NCBI RefSeq assembly: GCF_002160325.1
Contig: NZ_NFKJ01000003.1
Location: 1 to 64,000 of the forward strand
Direction of reading: 5' to 3'
Source of the DNA: Lachnoclostridium sp. An181
GTDB taxonomy: Bacteria; Bacillota; Clostridia; Lachnospirales; Lachnospiraceae
DNA length: 64,000 nucleotides
The notes beneath the pieces were generated by a model, which made no database searches, was not told the DNA's origin, and saw nothing but the letters and a program-made list of their open reading frames with translations. Numbering within the stretch: position 1 is the stretch's first letter; each line of letters opens with the position of its first letter. The translations under genes and the position numbers were made by a program. This document shows, piece after piece, positions 25,290-34,789 of this stretch.

Positions 25290-25769
25290 CTATATCTCAA
25301 GTCCTTCATCCACCGACAAGTCATCGCCGTCTGCAGCTGTTGTGGCAAGCGTGTCGCACCGCTCATTCTGGGGATGCCCGTCGTGTCCCTTTACCCAGAA
25401 AAAAGAGACATTATGAGGCTCCTTTGCCTTCAACAAACGTTTCCAAAGATCAATATTCTTCACCGGCTCATTTTTCCCTCTCTTCCAGTTTTTCTTAAGC
25501 CAGCCATCAATCCATCTTTGGTTAAATGCATCCACCAGGTACTTGGAATCTGAGTAAAGCTCTACCTCACACGGACGGTTTAGAGCCTCAAGCCCTGCGA
25601 TGGCTGCCATCAGCTCCATCCTGTTGTTCGTGGTCCGTTTATATCCTTTTGAAATTTCCTTTGTGTGCAGCACACCTTTTGTGTCCGTATATTCCAGGAC
25701 TGTGCCAAATCCTCCAGGCCCTTCCGGGTTTCCTCTTGCCGCTCCATCTGTATAGATCATCACTTTCAT
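25290..25769 (-). CDS. rnhA: Ribonuclease HI
   Basis: 159 residues cleaving the RNA strand of RNA:DNA hybrids. Catalytic acidic residues are visible: Asp8 ([10 protein letters not shown]), Glu52 (NNRMELMA), Asp74 (YSDSKYLV) and a later Asp in NERCDTLA. The basic handle [14 protein letters not shown] is present. Start at 25769 is preferred because GGGAG precedes it; the ATG at 25784 has no ribosome binding site. It follows the MBL gene by 15 bp. Confidence 0.94.
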   Translation of the reverse strand: MKVMIYTDGAARGNPEGPGGFGTVLEYTDTKGVLHTKEISKGYKRTTNNRMELMAAIAGLEALNRPCEVELYSDSKYLVDAFNQRWIDGWLKKNWKRGKNEPVKNIDLWKRLLKAKEPHNVSFFWVKGHDGHPQNERCDTLATTAADGDDLSVDEGLEI

Positions 25770-25784
25770 ATCATTTGCTCCCAT

Positions 25785-26477
25785 CTAAATTTCAAATGTC
25801 TCTCCTTGCCCGTGCACCAAAATCAGCCTGTCCCTGTAGGAATTCGTCTCCTCCTGCAACTCCAACCTTTTGCACACGGAATAGTCCTCAAAGAAATGCA
25901 TCGGCACTGCCCACCTTGTGTCTGTATGACGCATGAACCAGTCCAGTCCCCAAAAATACTGTTCGCCAAGCCTTGCATCAACCGGGATAAAGGCGACGTC
26001 AAACTTTTTGCCTTCTATCTTTGCGATTTCGCGCTGGTAATCCTTTTTCATCGTCTCATTAAATTCCCCCGGCTCTCCTTCCCAGTGCCACCAATTCAGA
26101 TCTCCTGCATGATAGATGCGAACTCCTTCACACTCTACAAGAAACGCGACACCCTCATCTGTGGAACGTAAGGTCTGCACAGTGCAGCCTTTCATCTCAA
26201 ACCGCTCATCCGGCGCACACCAGCGGATGTCTGCATCTTCCTGCAGTTCTTTATCTTGCCCCTGGATATCGTCTGACAGAACATAATGAATGCTCTTCGT
26301 CTTCTCTCTCCAATCAAAAATCTCCTTACGAAAGTGGTCAAAATGCCTGTGGCTGGAAAATACGATCACCTCTTTTTTTGAGAGATCCCCTACATTGCCT
26401 TTAAAATAGTCAAAAATTAAAATATGATGCTCCAATTCCAGTTTAAAACCGCTGTGTCTTAAATACGTTACTTTCAT
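25785..26477 (-). CDS. MBL-fold metallo-hydrolase
   Basis: 230 residues. The metal-binding loop is SSHRHFDHF (His43, His45, Asp47, His48), with later ligands in YHAGDLNWWHW (His and Asp) and VPMHFF. This RomA/UlaG-like subgroup has no fixed substrate. The start ATG at 26477 has GGAGAGAGG upstream; the upstream in-frame extension belongs to the overlapping siroheme gene. The start lies 35 bp inside the preceding gene, so expression is probably coupled. Confidence 0.85.
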   Translation of the reverse strand: MKVTYLRHSGFKLELEHHILIFDYFKGNVGDLSKKEVIVFSSHRHFDHFRKEIFDWREKTKSIHYVLSDDIQGQDKELQEDADIRWCAPDERFEMKGCTVQTLRSTDEGVAFLVECEGVRIYHAGDLNWWHWEGEPGEFNETMKKDYQREIAKIEGKKFDVAFIPVDARLGEQYFWGLDWFMRHTDTRWAVPMHFFEDYSVCKRLELQEETNSYRDRLILVHGQGETFEI

Positions 26478-26976
26478 CCTCTCTCTCCAAACATCTACGA
26501 ATTTTTTCTGCTGTCTGTGCCACTTTTCTGTGGTCGTTGCCGTCCCCGCACACGCCTGCAACAATACCTTCTCCTTTTGCCAAGGCAGGAAAATAAAAAT
26601 CACACATGGATGCATCGGACGCATTGTTGACAAAAATTCCCCTTTTTCTGCACAAAAGCGCAATGTTCCTGTTGAGTTCTTTTTCATCTGTGGCTGCCAG
26701 AACAGCAAACGGCTGCTCCCCAAGCTCCTGCTCTGTAAATCTTTTTCTCTTGATCTCTATTTTTCCTTCTTTTTCATACCTTTGCAGTATTTCGGAAACC
26801 TCCGGTGCAACGACAGTGATGTGCACACCAAAAGGCAGAAGCGCACATACACGCCTCTGTGCCACCTTCCCTGCTCCCACTATAAGCACTCTTTTGCCAT
26901 TTAAGCGGATAAAAACAGGAAAAGGCAGTTCCCTGCCTTCCTTTTCTGTGCTTTTATTTTTTTGTCTTTTCTCCAA
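26443..26976 (-). CDS. Precorrin-2 dehydrogenase/sirohydrochlorin ferrochelatase (CysG N-terminal type)
   Basis: 177 residues. NAD-binding motif VLIVGAGKVAQRR (about 30-42), VVAPE, LAATDEKELNR and the FVNNASDASMCDFYFPA block are hallmarks of the SirC/Met8 family that makes sirohydrochlorin and siroheme from precorrin-2. The start appears to be TTG at 26976 with GGGAG 9 nt upstream; no ATG occurs before the NAD motif. It overlaps the preceding MoaB-like gene by 23 bp and the next MBL gene by 35 bp. No other siroheme genes are in the window. Confidence 0.82.
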   Translation of the reverse strand: MEKRQKNKSTEKEGRELPFPVFIRLNGKRVLIVGAGKVAQRRVCALLPFGVHITVVAPEVSEILQRYEKEGKIEIKRKRFTEQELGEQPFAVLAATDEKELNRNIALLCRKRGIFVNNASDASMCDFYFPALAKGEGIVAGVCGDGNDHRKVAQTAEKIRRCLEREDESNVFKTQRF

Positions 26977-27430
26977 TGATCTTCACTCCCTGAATGAACT
27001 CCGGCATCATGTACTGTGCAGACTCAGCCATCCATTCTGTCTCCCCCGAAAGATTGACGATCAGCGTATTTTCATAAATCCCTGCGGTCTCTCTTGTCAT
27101 CATGCAGTCTGCCAAAATTTTTCTGCCATATGCCCTTATTGCCTCCGGAATACCCGGAAGTTCCTTCTCCACAATATCCTTCGTCGCCTCCGGTGCAATG
27201 TCATCCTCTGCAATCCCTGTACTTCCCACAGTCAATATCAAATCAATCATCCCGCTTGATGCAATCCGTTTCATAACCTCCAAAAGCACTGTCCTGTCAC
27301 TTGGCAGCACTTTTTCAAATCCTATCTCAAATCCCGCTCTTTCTAGAATTCTCTTCAGTATCTCACTGTTTCTGCTTTTTTGCATCTTCAGATAAGCATC
27401 CGTATCTACAACTAATATTGCCGCTCTCAT
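26954..27430 (-). CDS. MogA/MoaB-like molybdopterin-binding domain protein
   Basis: 158 residues with the MoCF fold signature: DLILTVGSTGIAEDDIAPEAT (the GGTG..xRD segment of MogA/MoaB, here altered) and LIVNLSGETEWM in place of the usual NLPGSP. The two altered loops make true molybdopterin adenylyltransferase activity uncertain. Its neighbours are a siroheme enzyme gene and spoIVA, and no molybdenum genes are nearby. The start is the first ATG, MRAAILVVD. Confidence 0.75.
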   Translation of the reverse strand: MRAAILVVDTDAYLKMQKSRNSEILKRILERAGFEIGFEKVLPSDRTVLLEVMKRIASSGMIDLILTVGSTGIAEDDIAPEATKDIVEKELPGIPEAIRAYGRKILADCMMTRETAGIYENTLIVNLSGETEWMAESAQYMMPEFIQGVKIIGEKTKK

Positions 27431-27526
27431 CCTAAGTTCCTACCCCTTTTTCCGTTTTATTCGGATTTTTATATCTTTCCGATATCTTTCATGCATTTTT
27501 ATTATATCAGAACAGCCATTTGAAGT

Positions 27527-29002
27527 CTATATGATAATGCACACCATTCCTCCATTACTGTCGTTGACAATCTTCTGCATGGTATCCTGCAATTTTGACT
27601 GACTCTCCTCGTTGATCATCTGCATTTTGTTTCTCATACCGTCCTCCACCAAATCCTCGATCGTCTTTCCAAAGATACTTGTTTTCCATACTCCTTCTTC
27701 CGAATTCTCCGCATTTTTGATAAACTGTACCAAATCCTGCGCCTGTTTTTCATTTCCCACGATCGGTGCGATCTCTGTCTCAATATTTGCCCGGATCAGG
27801 TGAATGGATGGTGCCTGGGATTTGATCTTCACCCCGTATTTGTTTCCCTGCTTGATGATCACCGGCTCCTCCAAATGTATCTCTTCCTTTTTCGGACTGA
27901 CCACACCATACCCTTTCATCCTCACGCTGGAAAGAGCATCCTTTACGGACTCGTATTCCTTTTGCATAGAAGACATCTGGCTCATGGTTTTTATAAGTTC
28001 ATATTCATCTTCGATCTCCATCCCTGTCATCTCACTGAGCAGCTCATAATAATACTTTTTCGCAATATCTATCCGTACATCCACACTTCCCGTATCCATG
28101 TGGATCTCCTCTGTTTTGGCGGATGTGATGTACTCCTCTTCCGGCGAAGGGAGTTTTTGTTCCGCGTCTTTAATTTCCGTCATTCCCTCCATCACTTTTT
28201 TTACATAATCAAGAAGACTCTCTTTGATCTTGTGCTCTCTTGGCAGCATTTCGGTCCACTGCGGCACATAAAAACGTACTTCTGAAATTGGAAATGCAAA
28301 GAGCACACGCTCCATGATCTGATGGATATCCTCTTCCCTGAGCTGTTCACAGTTGACCGCGATTGCCTCGGTCTGATGCTCCTCTTTAATCCTGTCCACC
28401 ACTGCTTTCGCTCCAGCGCCGTATGGTTTTGTGGAGTTCACCAGTACAATAAACGGTTTTCCGATCGCCTTTAGCTCCCGGATCGTCTGTCCTTCCGGCT
28501 CTATGTAATTTTCCCCCGGAATCTCACCGATACTGCCGTCTGTAGTCACTACAATCCCAATGGTCGCATGTTCGTGGATTACTTTCCTCGTACCGATCGC
28601 CGCTGCTTTTGTAAAAGGAATCTCATTTTCAAACCATGGCGTTTTCACCTGTCTTTCCTCACCATTCTCAATGTGCCCGGCTGCTCCCTTCACCATATAC
28701 CCCACGCAGTCGATGAGCCGGACCTTGACCGGAACATTCTCCTCTCCAAGGTGAAGCCTTGCAGCTTCCTTTGGAACAAATTTGGGTTCTGTAGTCATGA
28801 TCGTTTTCCCGGAGGCAGACTGTGGCAGCTCATCTTTTGTGCGCTCCTTGTTATGCTCATCTTCCATTTTCGGAATCACGAGCAAGTCCATAAAACGTTT
28901 AATAAAAGTTGACTTTCCGGTTCTTACAGGACCTACAACGCCGATATAGATTTCCCCGTTTGTCCTTGCCTGAATATCTTTGTATAAGTGAAATGTGTTC
29001 AT
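27527..29002 (-). CDS. spoIVA: Stage IV sporulation protein A
   Basis: 491 residues, matching the usual 492. ATPase that polymerises around the forespore as the basement layer of the coat. The N-terminal TRAFAC-like GTPase-fold domain starts MNTFHLYKDI and has Walker A GPVRTGKST (about 24-32). The family C-terminus NDSNGGMVCIII is present. The ATG at 29002 is the family start; an in-frame ATG at 29044 lies in the preceding hairpin. The ribosome binding site GGGGG sits within the base of the upstream terminator stem. This is direct evidence that the organism forms spores. Confidence 0.97.
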   Translation of the reverse strand: MNTFHLYKDIQARTNGEIYIGVVGPVRTGKSTFIKRFMDLLVIPKMEDEHNKERTKDELPQSASGKTIMTTEPKFVPKEAARLHLGEENVPVKVRLIDCVGYMVKGAAGHIENGEERQVKTPWFENEIPFTKAAAIGTRKVIHEHATIGIVVTTDGSIGEIPGENYIEPEGQTIRELKAIGKPFIVLVNSTKPYGAGAKAVVDRIKEEHQTEAIAVNCEQLREEDIHQIMERVLFAFPISEVRFYVPQWTEMLPREHKIKESLLDYVKKVMEGMTEIKDAEQKLPSPEEEYITSAKTEEIHMDTGSVDVRIDIAKKYYYELLSEMTGMEIEDEYELIKTMSQMSSMQKEYESVKDALSSVRMKGYGVVSPKKEEIHLEEPVIIKQGNKYGVKIKSQAPSIHLIRANIETEIAPIVGNEKQAQDLVQFIKNAENSEEGVWKTSIFGKTIEDLVEDGMRNKMQMINEESQSKLQDTMQKIVNDSNGGMVCIII

Positions 29003-29006
29003 ATAT

Positions 29007-29055
29007 AAAAATACCCCCTTGCTGTGCTGATATACTTTATGCACAGCAAGAGGGG
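29007..29055 (-). terminator. Terminator of gpsA that contains the spoIVA ribosome binding site
   Basis: CCCCCTTGCTGTGC (29014-29027) pairs with GCACAGCAAGAGGGG (29041-29055) with one bulge; on the minus strand it is followed by UAUUUUUAU. The 3' arm ends in AAGGGGG, the likely spoIVA Shine-Dalgarno sequence, 12 nt upstream of its ATG. Confidence 0.75.
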
Positions 29056-29107
29056 TTTATGTCTTTTTATTTATAGCAATAGAACAATTTAAAGAACACA
29101 GAGTCTA

Positions 29108-30121
29108 TTATTGTTCCCACGGCAAGGCACTGGACTCTGCTCTCCCATCTCTCATCATCAAATCTTCCACTGCTTTGCCAGGGTTCTTGCCAGCAAACAA
29201 AACTGCATTTACTTGCTCAATGATCGGGAGGGAGACATCATATTTCTTTGCCAGCTGCACCGCTGCCTTGGTGGAGTAGACACCTTCCACAATCATCTTG
29301 ACCTCCTTCATGGCCTCTTCCATGGATTTTCCCTCCCCGATAAGCACACCGGCTCTTCGGTTCCGGCTGTGCACACTTGCGCATGTCACGATCAGATCAC
29401 CGATCCCTGTAAGTCCTGCAAACGTCTCCAGATGTCCTCCCATTTTGACTCCAAGACGGGCAATCTCTGTGATTCCCCTTGTGATAAGGGCTGCCTTTGT
29501 ATTGTCCCCGTATCCGAGTCCGTCTGCGATTCCTGCTGCCAGGGCGATCACATTTTTAAGCGCGCCTCCAACTTCAATACCCGTGATATCCGGGCTTGTG
29601 TAGACACGGAACACCTTGCTCATAAACAATGACTGGATATACTCTGCTGTCGCCTTCTCCCTGGCCCCTACAACACAGGTGGTCGGCAGCCTTCTTCCAA
29701 CCTCCTCCGCATGGCTTGGTCCAGACAAAACAGCAACATTGGCATAGGGGATTTCCTCTTCAATCTGTTCGGTCAATGTCATCAGCGTATTTTCCTCAAT
29801 TCCCTTTGCAACATTGACGAGAATCTGTCCGTCTTTTACGTATTCTCTCATTGCCGCCGCGGTGCTTCTCGTGGCAATGGAAGGAACTGCCAGAATACAG
29901 ATATCCTTTCCAACCACCGCACTTGCAATGTCCCCCGTAAAACAGATACTATCCGGCAGTTTGACTCCCGGCAGTTTTGACAGGTGCTCTCTTTTGGAAG
30001 AGAGCATCTCAACCTCTTCTTTTTGAATCGACCACACAGTAACCTCATGGCCATTTTCACTCAACAAAAGCGACAACGCGGTTCCCCAGCTTCCCGCACC
30101 TAAAATCCCTATCTTTGCCAT
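29108..30121 (-). CDS. gpsA: Glycerol-3-phosphate dehydrogenase [NAD(P)+]
   Basis: 337 residues. Reduces dihydroxyacetone phosphate to sn-glycerol-3-phosphate, the start of phospholipid synthesis. NAD(P) loop GAGSWGTA near residue 7; VLSGPSHAEEV, the catalytic lysine segment EVGGALKNVIALAAG and NTKAALITRGITE are all present. The next gene downstream in the same direction of synthesis, plsY, uses its product and lies 15 bp upstream on the transcript. Confidence 0.97.
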   Translation of the reverse strand: MAKIGILGAGSWGTALSLLLSENGHEVTVWSIQKEEVEMLSSKREHLSKLPGVKLPDSICFTGDIASAVVGKDICILAVPSIATRSTAAAMREYVKDGQILVNVAKGIEENTLMTLTEQIEEEIPYANVAVLSGPSHAEEVGRRLPTTCVVGAREKATAEYIQSLFMSKVFRVYTSPDITGIEVGGALKNVIALAAGIADGLGYGDNTKAALITRGITEIARLGVKMGGHLETFAGLTGIGDLIVTCASVHSRNRRAGVLIGEGKSMEEAMKEVKMIVEGVYSTKAAVQLAKKYDVSLPIIEQVNAVLFAGKNPGKAVEDLMMRDGRAESSALPWEQ

Positions 30122-30136
30122 AAGCCATCCTCCATC

Positions 30137-30778
30137 TTATTTTTCTTTTCCAAATTTCAGTTTGTTTTCTGTTCCGTTGCAAAGTCTCTTGATGTTTGTC
30201 CGGTGCTTATACACTGCAAGCACCATCAAAAACACAGCGATTCCGTACATTTCATAAAGCGGCGTACCGGAAATTCCAAAACCTCCGCTTTGTCCGTACA
30301 CCACAACCTCGATCACAAACAGCACCACAAGCGCAATAGAGCCAACAGACACGTAACGCGTAATGCCCACGATGACGAGAAACACTGCAAATGCAATAAG
30401 GGCCATCCAAATATTTGTCGCCAAAAAAAGTCCTGCCGTGGCCGCGATTCCTTTTCCTCCCTTAAATTTCAAATAAAACGGGAAATTATGGCCAAGCACA
30501 GCCCCCATTCCTGCATACATAGAAAGCATTGGCAGAATCTCTTCATGGGAGTGTCCAAAAATAAGCCGCACGAGCACAACGGCGAGCACACACTTGAAAC
30601 AGTCCCCCAAAAATGTGATCACTCCGGCCTTCCATCCGAGTGTTCGCAGGGCATTTGTCGTCCCTGCGTTTCCGCTGCCGTATTTGCGGATATCCATATG
30701 ATGAAACTTTCCATACAAATATCCTGTCTGGAGAAGGCCGCAAATATACCCAATCAATATGCAAATGATCCTTTCCAT
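30137..30778 (-). CDS. plsY: Glycerol-3-phosphate acyltransferase PlsY
   Basis: 213 residues, polytopic membrane protein using acyl-phosphate to acylate glycerol-3-phosphate. The motifs SGNAGTTNALRTLGWKAG, GAVLGHNFPFYLKFKGGKGIAA and a C-terminal HRTNIKRL are family hallmarks. Its start overlaps the der stop by one base (TAATG), so it is translationally coupled, and gpsA follows at 15 bp. The der-plsY-gpsA order is the usual Firmicute arrangement. Confidence 0.96.
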   Translation of the reverse strand: MERIICILIGYICGLLQTGYLYGKFHHMDIRKYGSGNAGTTNALRTLGWKAGVITFLGDCFKCVLAVVLVRLIFGHSHEEILPMLSMYAGMGAVLGHNFPFYLKFKGGKGIAATAGLFLATNIWMALIAFAVFLVIVGITRYVSVGSIALVVLFVIEVVVYGQSGGFGISGTPLYEMYGIAVFLMVLAVYKHRTNIKRLCNGTENKLKFGKEK

Positions 30779-32100
30779 TACTTTTCCTTTCTTTCACGTA
30801 TCAAAAATCTCAAAGAAGTACCTTTAAACCCGAATGCTTCTCTGATCTTATTTTCCAGATATCTTGTGTATGAAAAATGCATCAATTCTTTGTCATTGAC
30901 AAAAATGACGAATGTCGGCGGTTTAACAGACACCTGCGTGATGTAATACAATTTCAGACGTTTTCCTTTGTCTGAAGGCGGCTGCTGCATAGCCACTGCC
31001 TCTGTCATGATCTCATTGAGGACTCCTGTGGCAACTCTGAGTGTCTGGTTTTCGATCACCATATCGATCATGTCATACAGTTTTCCAAGCCTTTGCCCCG
31101 TCTTCGCAGACACATACATGATCTGCGCATACGGCATATAGGAGAGCACCTCGCGCACCTTTTTCTCAAACTCATTCATCGTCTTGTCGTTCTTTTCAAT
31201 GGCATCCCATTTGTTCACCACAATGATGATCCCTTTTCCTCTTTCATGTGCGATTCCAGCAATCTTCGCATCCTGCTCTGTCACACCTTCTGTGGCATCG
31301 ATCACCATCAGCACCACATCCGCTCTCTCAACCGCAGTCACTGTGCGGATGATACTGTAGCGCTCCAGCTCTTCTTTGATCTTATTTTTTCGTCTAAGTC
31401 CTGCTGTATCGATGAAAATGTATTCTTTTCCATGATATTTGATCGCTGTGTCGATGGCATCCCTTGTTGTTCCCGCAATGTCTGAGACAATGACACGGTT
31501 CTCGCCCAGAAGTTTATTGATAATGGAGGATTTTCCCACGTTTGGTTTTCCCACGATTGCCACTCTCGGCCTTTCATCTTCTTCCTCCTCTTTGGAATGT
31601 TCCGGGAAAAAACTGCACACAACATCCAGCATATCTCCGATTCCAAGTCTCGATGCTGCTGACACCGGTACAGGGTCGCCGATTCCAAGATTATAAAATT
31701 CGTATACATCCGGCATAAATTTTTCAAAACTGTCCACCTTGTTTACTACAAGCACAACCGGTTTTCCGGAGCGTCTCAACATGTCCGCAACCTTGGAGTC
31801 TGCGTCCACCACTCCCTGTCTCACATCTGTGATGAATACGATCACATCTGCCGTGTCTATGGCAATCTGTGCCTGTTCTCTCATCTGCGAGAGAATGATA
31901 TCCTTGCTGTCAGGCTCAATCCCCCCGGTGTCGATGATGGTAAAATTGTGGTTCAGCCATGCCACATCCGCATAAATACGGTCCCTGGTAACACCAGGGG
32001 TATCTTTTACAATGGAGATCATCTCCCCTGCCAGGGCATTGAACAGTGTTGATTTTCCCACGTTCGGTCTCCCGACTATCGCTACTACTGGTTTACTCAT
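30778..32100 (-). CDS. der: Ribosome biogenesis GTPase Der
   Basis: 440 residues with two tandem GTPase domains: GRPNVGKS (about 10-17) and GKPNVGKS (about 184-191), each followed by DTGG or DTAG and NKVD or NKWD. A C-terminal KH-like domain ends the protein. Der (EngA) is needed for 50S maturation. It follows the DUF512 gene by 16 bp in the same transcript. Confidence 0.97.
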   Translation of the reverse strand: MSKPVVAIVGRPNVGKSTLFNALAGEMISIVKDTPGVTRDRIYADVAWLNHNFTIIDTGGIEPDSKDIILSQMREQAQIAIDTADVIVFITDVRQGVVDADSKVADMLRRSGKPVVLVVNKVDSFEKFMPDVYEFYNLGIGDPVPVSAASRLGIGDMLDVVCSFFPEHSKEEEEDERPRVAIVGKPNVGKSSIINKLLGENRVIVSDIAGTTRDAIDTAIKYHGKEYIFIDTAGLRRKNKIKEELERYSIIRTVTAVERADVVLMVIDATEGVTEQDAKIAGIAHERGKGIIIVVNKWDAIEKNDKTMNEFEKKVREVLSYMPYAQIMYVSAKTGQRLGKLYDMIDMVIENQTLRVATGVLNEIMTEAVAMQQPPSDKGKRLKLYYITQVSVKPPTFVIFVNDKELMHFSYTRYLENKIREAFGFKGTSLRFLIRERKEK

Positions 32101-32116
32101 CTTTGTTTCTCCTCAT

Positions 32117-33427
32117 CTATCTGTCTATTATCATTTCAATAAAATCTTGCCCGCTTGATTTTACAATATCTATCGGTACTTGTAAAGCGTTCGCAACATC
32201 TTCTTTTGTGTAGTCATCCAAAAATACTTCCTCTCCGTTTCGGAACATACTGACAGGAAGAAGAAGGGTCTCTCCAAGCGCTCTTCCTTTTAACTGGGCA
32301 ACCAGATCCTGCCCTGTGAGCAGCCCCGCTACCGTGATCCTCTCCCCAAAGAAATCGTTTCGGATACAGTACAGATGTACCTTCGTATTTGGAAATTTCT
32401 CTTTCATCCTCTCAAGCATCTGTCCGATATACGGATAAGCCAACACCCCCGTAGCCATGGACAGTTCTCTTTTCTTGTCATCCCCTGTCGCTGCCAAAAA
32501 AGCCTCCTCAAATTCATCGTGCAAAAGCCGTAACATACCAACTCCGTTTTCCAGCTGCAGGTACCCGTCGTACCTGTTTGCCAAAGGCACTTCCTGCTCT
32601 GCCAGAATATACCACTCATCCCCTGCATGGATAAAATGCATCCCATATTCTTCGTAAAATTTTTCCTGCCACCTGTGTATGGTATCCAAAACCTTTAAAG
32701 CATCTTCCTTTGTAAACGGATCCAGCGGATAAAGCCCGTCCCGGTATTTGCTAAGTCCTACCGGTACAATGGAAACACTTTGCAGTGTCGGAAAATATTT
32801 TGACATATCCCGGATACTTCTCTCCAGCTCCTCTCCGTCATTGATGCCTTTACAAAGCACGATCTGACCATTCATCTGTATTCCGCCTTCGTAGAGACGA
32901 TCAATCTTTTTCAGTGCATCCCCCGCAAAACGATTGTGCAGCATTTTGCAGCGAAGTTCCGGATTAGTCGTGTGTATGGAGACATTGATCGGCTCCAGGT
33001 GATATCGGATGATCCTGTCTATATCATGGTCACTCATATTTGTAAGCGTGACATAATTTCCCTGAAGGAAGGAGAGCCTGGAATCATCATCCTTAAAATA
33101 AAGTGTCTCCCTCATCCCCGGAGGCATTTGGTCGATAAAGCAGAAAATACATTTATTTCTGCAGGAACGGTATTCATCCATCAGTCCCTGCTCAAATTCA
33201 ATGCCCAAATCCTCTTCATACTCTTTTTCAATCTCCAGCTCCCACTGTTCCCCGTTTGTCTTTTCTATCAGTACAAGAAGCTCCTCGTCATTCACCAGAT
33301 AATGGTAGTCAAATACATCTTCAATCTCCGTGCCATTGATAGCCAAAAGCTTGTCCCCCGGCTCGATTCCCATTTCCCATGCAATGCCGCCCTGCTCCAC
33401 ACTGCGTACTATATGCTCATGTTTCAT
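32117..33427 (-). CDS. DUF512 protein with N-terminal PDZ-like and radical SAM-like features
   Basis: 436 residues. Residues 1-75 look like a PDZ domain (GGIAWEMGIEPGDKLLAING). A CxxxCxxC motif at Cys89, Cys93 and Cys96 (CRNKCIFCFIDQ) and IHTTNPELR suggest a radical SAM barrel, followed by the DUF512 domain (about 220-420). The family sits upstream of der in many Clostridia; its target is unknown, and a role in metal-cofactor or ribosome chemistry is only conjecture. The start is the first ATG, MKHEHIVRSV. Confidence 0.85.
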   Translation of the reverse strand: MKHEHIVRSVEQGGIAWEMGIEPGDKLLAINGTEIEDVFDYHYLVNDEELLVLIEKTNGEQWELEIEKEYEEDLGIEFEQGLMDEYRSCRNKCIFCFIDQMPPGMRETLYFKDDDSRLSFLQGNYVTLTNMSDHDIDRIIRYHLEPINVSIHTTNPELRCKMLHNRFAGDALKKIDRLYEGGIQMNGQIVLCKGINDGEELERSIRDMSKYFPTLQSVSIVPVGLSKYRDGLYPLDPFTKEDALKVLDTIHRWQEKFYEEYGMHFIHAGDEWYILAEQEVPLANRYDGYLQLENGVGMLRLLHDEFEEAFLAATGDDKKRELSMATGVLAYPYIGQMLERMKEKFPNTKVHLYCIRNDFFGERITVAGLLTGQDLVAQLKGRALGETLLLPVSMFRNGEEVFLDDYTKEDVANALQVPIDIVKSSGQDFIEMIIDR

Positions 33428-33503
33428 TCCTGTTCTCCTGTCTTTGATTCTTTCCTTATCATACTAAATTTCATATTAAAATGCAATTTTTTACATCTCT
33501 TTC

Positions 33504-33532
33504 TTGTCCTGCAAAAGAAAAAATGGTATAAC
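33504..33532 (+). promoter_or_regulatory. SigA-type promoter of prs
   Basis: TTGTCC (33504-33509), 17-bp spacer, TATAAC (33527-33532), about 37 bp before the prs ATG. Confidence 0.65.
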
Positions 33533-33569
33533 TGAACTGTAACAAAACACAAACAGATAGGAGAATACT

Positions 33570-34742
33570 ATGCCGAATATTAATTTATTAGAGCAGTCTC
33601 TTCCAAAGGCACCTTTGAAAATCATTGCATTAGAGAGCTGCAAAGAACTTGGACAGAAAGTCAATGACTATATTGTTGATTTCCGCAAGCAGGCATCCTT
33701 TAATATCAGTGATTCTGCTTTATTTGCAAGTTATCAATCCGACAATTATCTTGTAAAGCATGCCTGCCCTCGTTTTGGGAGCGGTGAGGCAAAGGGAATG
33801 CTTTATGAAACAATCCGTGGAAAAGATTTGTTTATCATGGTTGATGTGTGCAATTACAGCCTGACCTACTCTGTCAATGGATATAAAAATCACATGTCAC
33901 CGGATGACCACTATCAGGATTTAAAGAGGATCATCTCCGCTGCAACCGGAAAAGCAAACAGGATCAGCGTGATCATGCCTTTCCTCTACGAAAGCAGACA
34001 GCACAAGCGAACCAAACGCGAATCTTTGGACTGTGCGCTTGCCCTGGAGGAACTGGTACATATGGGCGTCTCCAATATCATCACCTTTGATGCCCACGAC
34101 CCAAGAGTGCAGAACGCAATCCCTCTTGATGGATTTGACAACTTTAATCCGCCATACCAGTTTATGAAAGCACTTTTCCGTGAAGTGCCTGATATAACGG
34201 TGGACAAAGACCATCTCATGATCATCAGTCCTGACGAAGGTGCGATGCACAGAGCTGTCTACTTCTCCAACGTGCTTGGCGTAGACATGGGTATGTTCTA
34301 TAAGCGCCGCGACTATTCCACAGTTGTAAACGGCAAAAACCCGATCGTGTCTCATGAATTCTTAGGGGATGATGTGTCCGGAAAAGATGTGATCATCATC
34401 GACGATATGATCGCCTCCGGTGAGAGTATGCTTGATGTGGCAAAAAAATTAAAAGACCGCAATGCACGCCGTGTTTTTGTGTGCACGACTTTTGGACTTT
34501 TCACAGAAGGTTTTGACAAATTCGACGAATATTATGCAAACGGCTGGATCGACAAGGTCATCACTACAAATCTGACCTACCTTCCGCCGATTGTAAAGGA
34601 GAAACCTTATTTTGTGATTGCGGATATGAGCAAATTCCTTGCACTCATCATTGACTCCATCAATCACGATCTGACTATCGGCAAAGTTATGAATCCGACT
34701 GATAAGATCCACGCTCTGCTGGATAAATACAACAAACGCTAA
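33570..34742 (+). CDS. prs: Ribose-phosphate pyrophosphokinase (long form)
   Basis: 390 residues, longer than the classical 315-residue PrsA. Makes PRPP from ribose-5-phosphate and ATP. Recognised by RHKRTKRESLDCALALEEL-like basic loop (QHKRTKRES), DAHDPRVQNAIP and the PRPP loop IIIDDMIASGESM. The long form is common in Lachnospiraceae and Bacteroidetes. Start has a TAGGAGA site. It ends at a bidirectional terminator shared with aroE. Confidence 0.93.
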   Translation: MPNINLLEQSLPKAPLKIIALESCKELGQKVNDYIVDFRKQASFNISDSALFASYQSDNYLVKHACPRFGSGEAKGMLYETIRGKDLFIMVDVCNYSLTYSVNGYKNHMSPDDHYQDLKRIISAATGKANRISVIMPFLYESRQHKRTKRESLDCALALEELVHMGVSNIITFDAHDPRVQNAIPLDGFDNFNPPYQFMKALFREVPDITVDKDHLMIISPDEGAMHRAVYFSNVLGVDMGMFYKRRDYSTVVNGKNPIVSHEFLGDDVSGKDVIIIDDMIASGESMLDVAKKLKDRNARRVFVCTTFGLFTEGFDKFDEYYANGWIDKVITTNLTYLPPIVKEKPYFVIADMSKFLALIIDSINHDLTIGKVMNPTDKIHALLDKYNKR

Positions 34743-34747
34743 ATATC

Positions 34748-34787
34748 AAAAGGGAAAGGATACTTCTTTAAGTGCCCCTTCCCTTTT
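34748..34787. terminator. Bidirectional terminator between prs and aroE
   Basis: AAAAGGGAAAGG (about 34748-34759) pairs with CCCCTTCCCTTTTT (34775-34787), ending in a U-run on the plus strand and preceded by an A-run that serves the minus strand. Confidence 0.7.
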
Positions 34788-34789
34788 TA

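Noticed and set aside
24992-25498. 168-codon plus-strand ORF over rnpB
   Set aside because: The region is the RNase P RNA gene on the minus strand; the ORF is incidental.
26478-26723. In-frame N-terminal extension of the MBL protein
   Set aside because: It lies inside the siroheme-synthesis gene in another frame; the shorter start has a good ribosome binding site.
30203-30946. 247-codon plus-strand ORF opposite plsY and der
   Set aside because: It covers the ends of two well-supported genes on the other strand and encodes a basic His/Lys-rich non-domain sequence.
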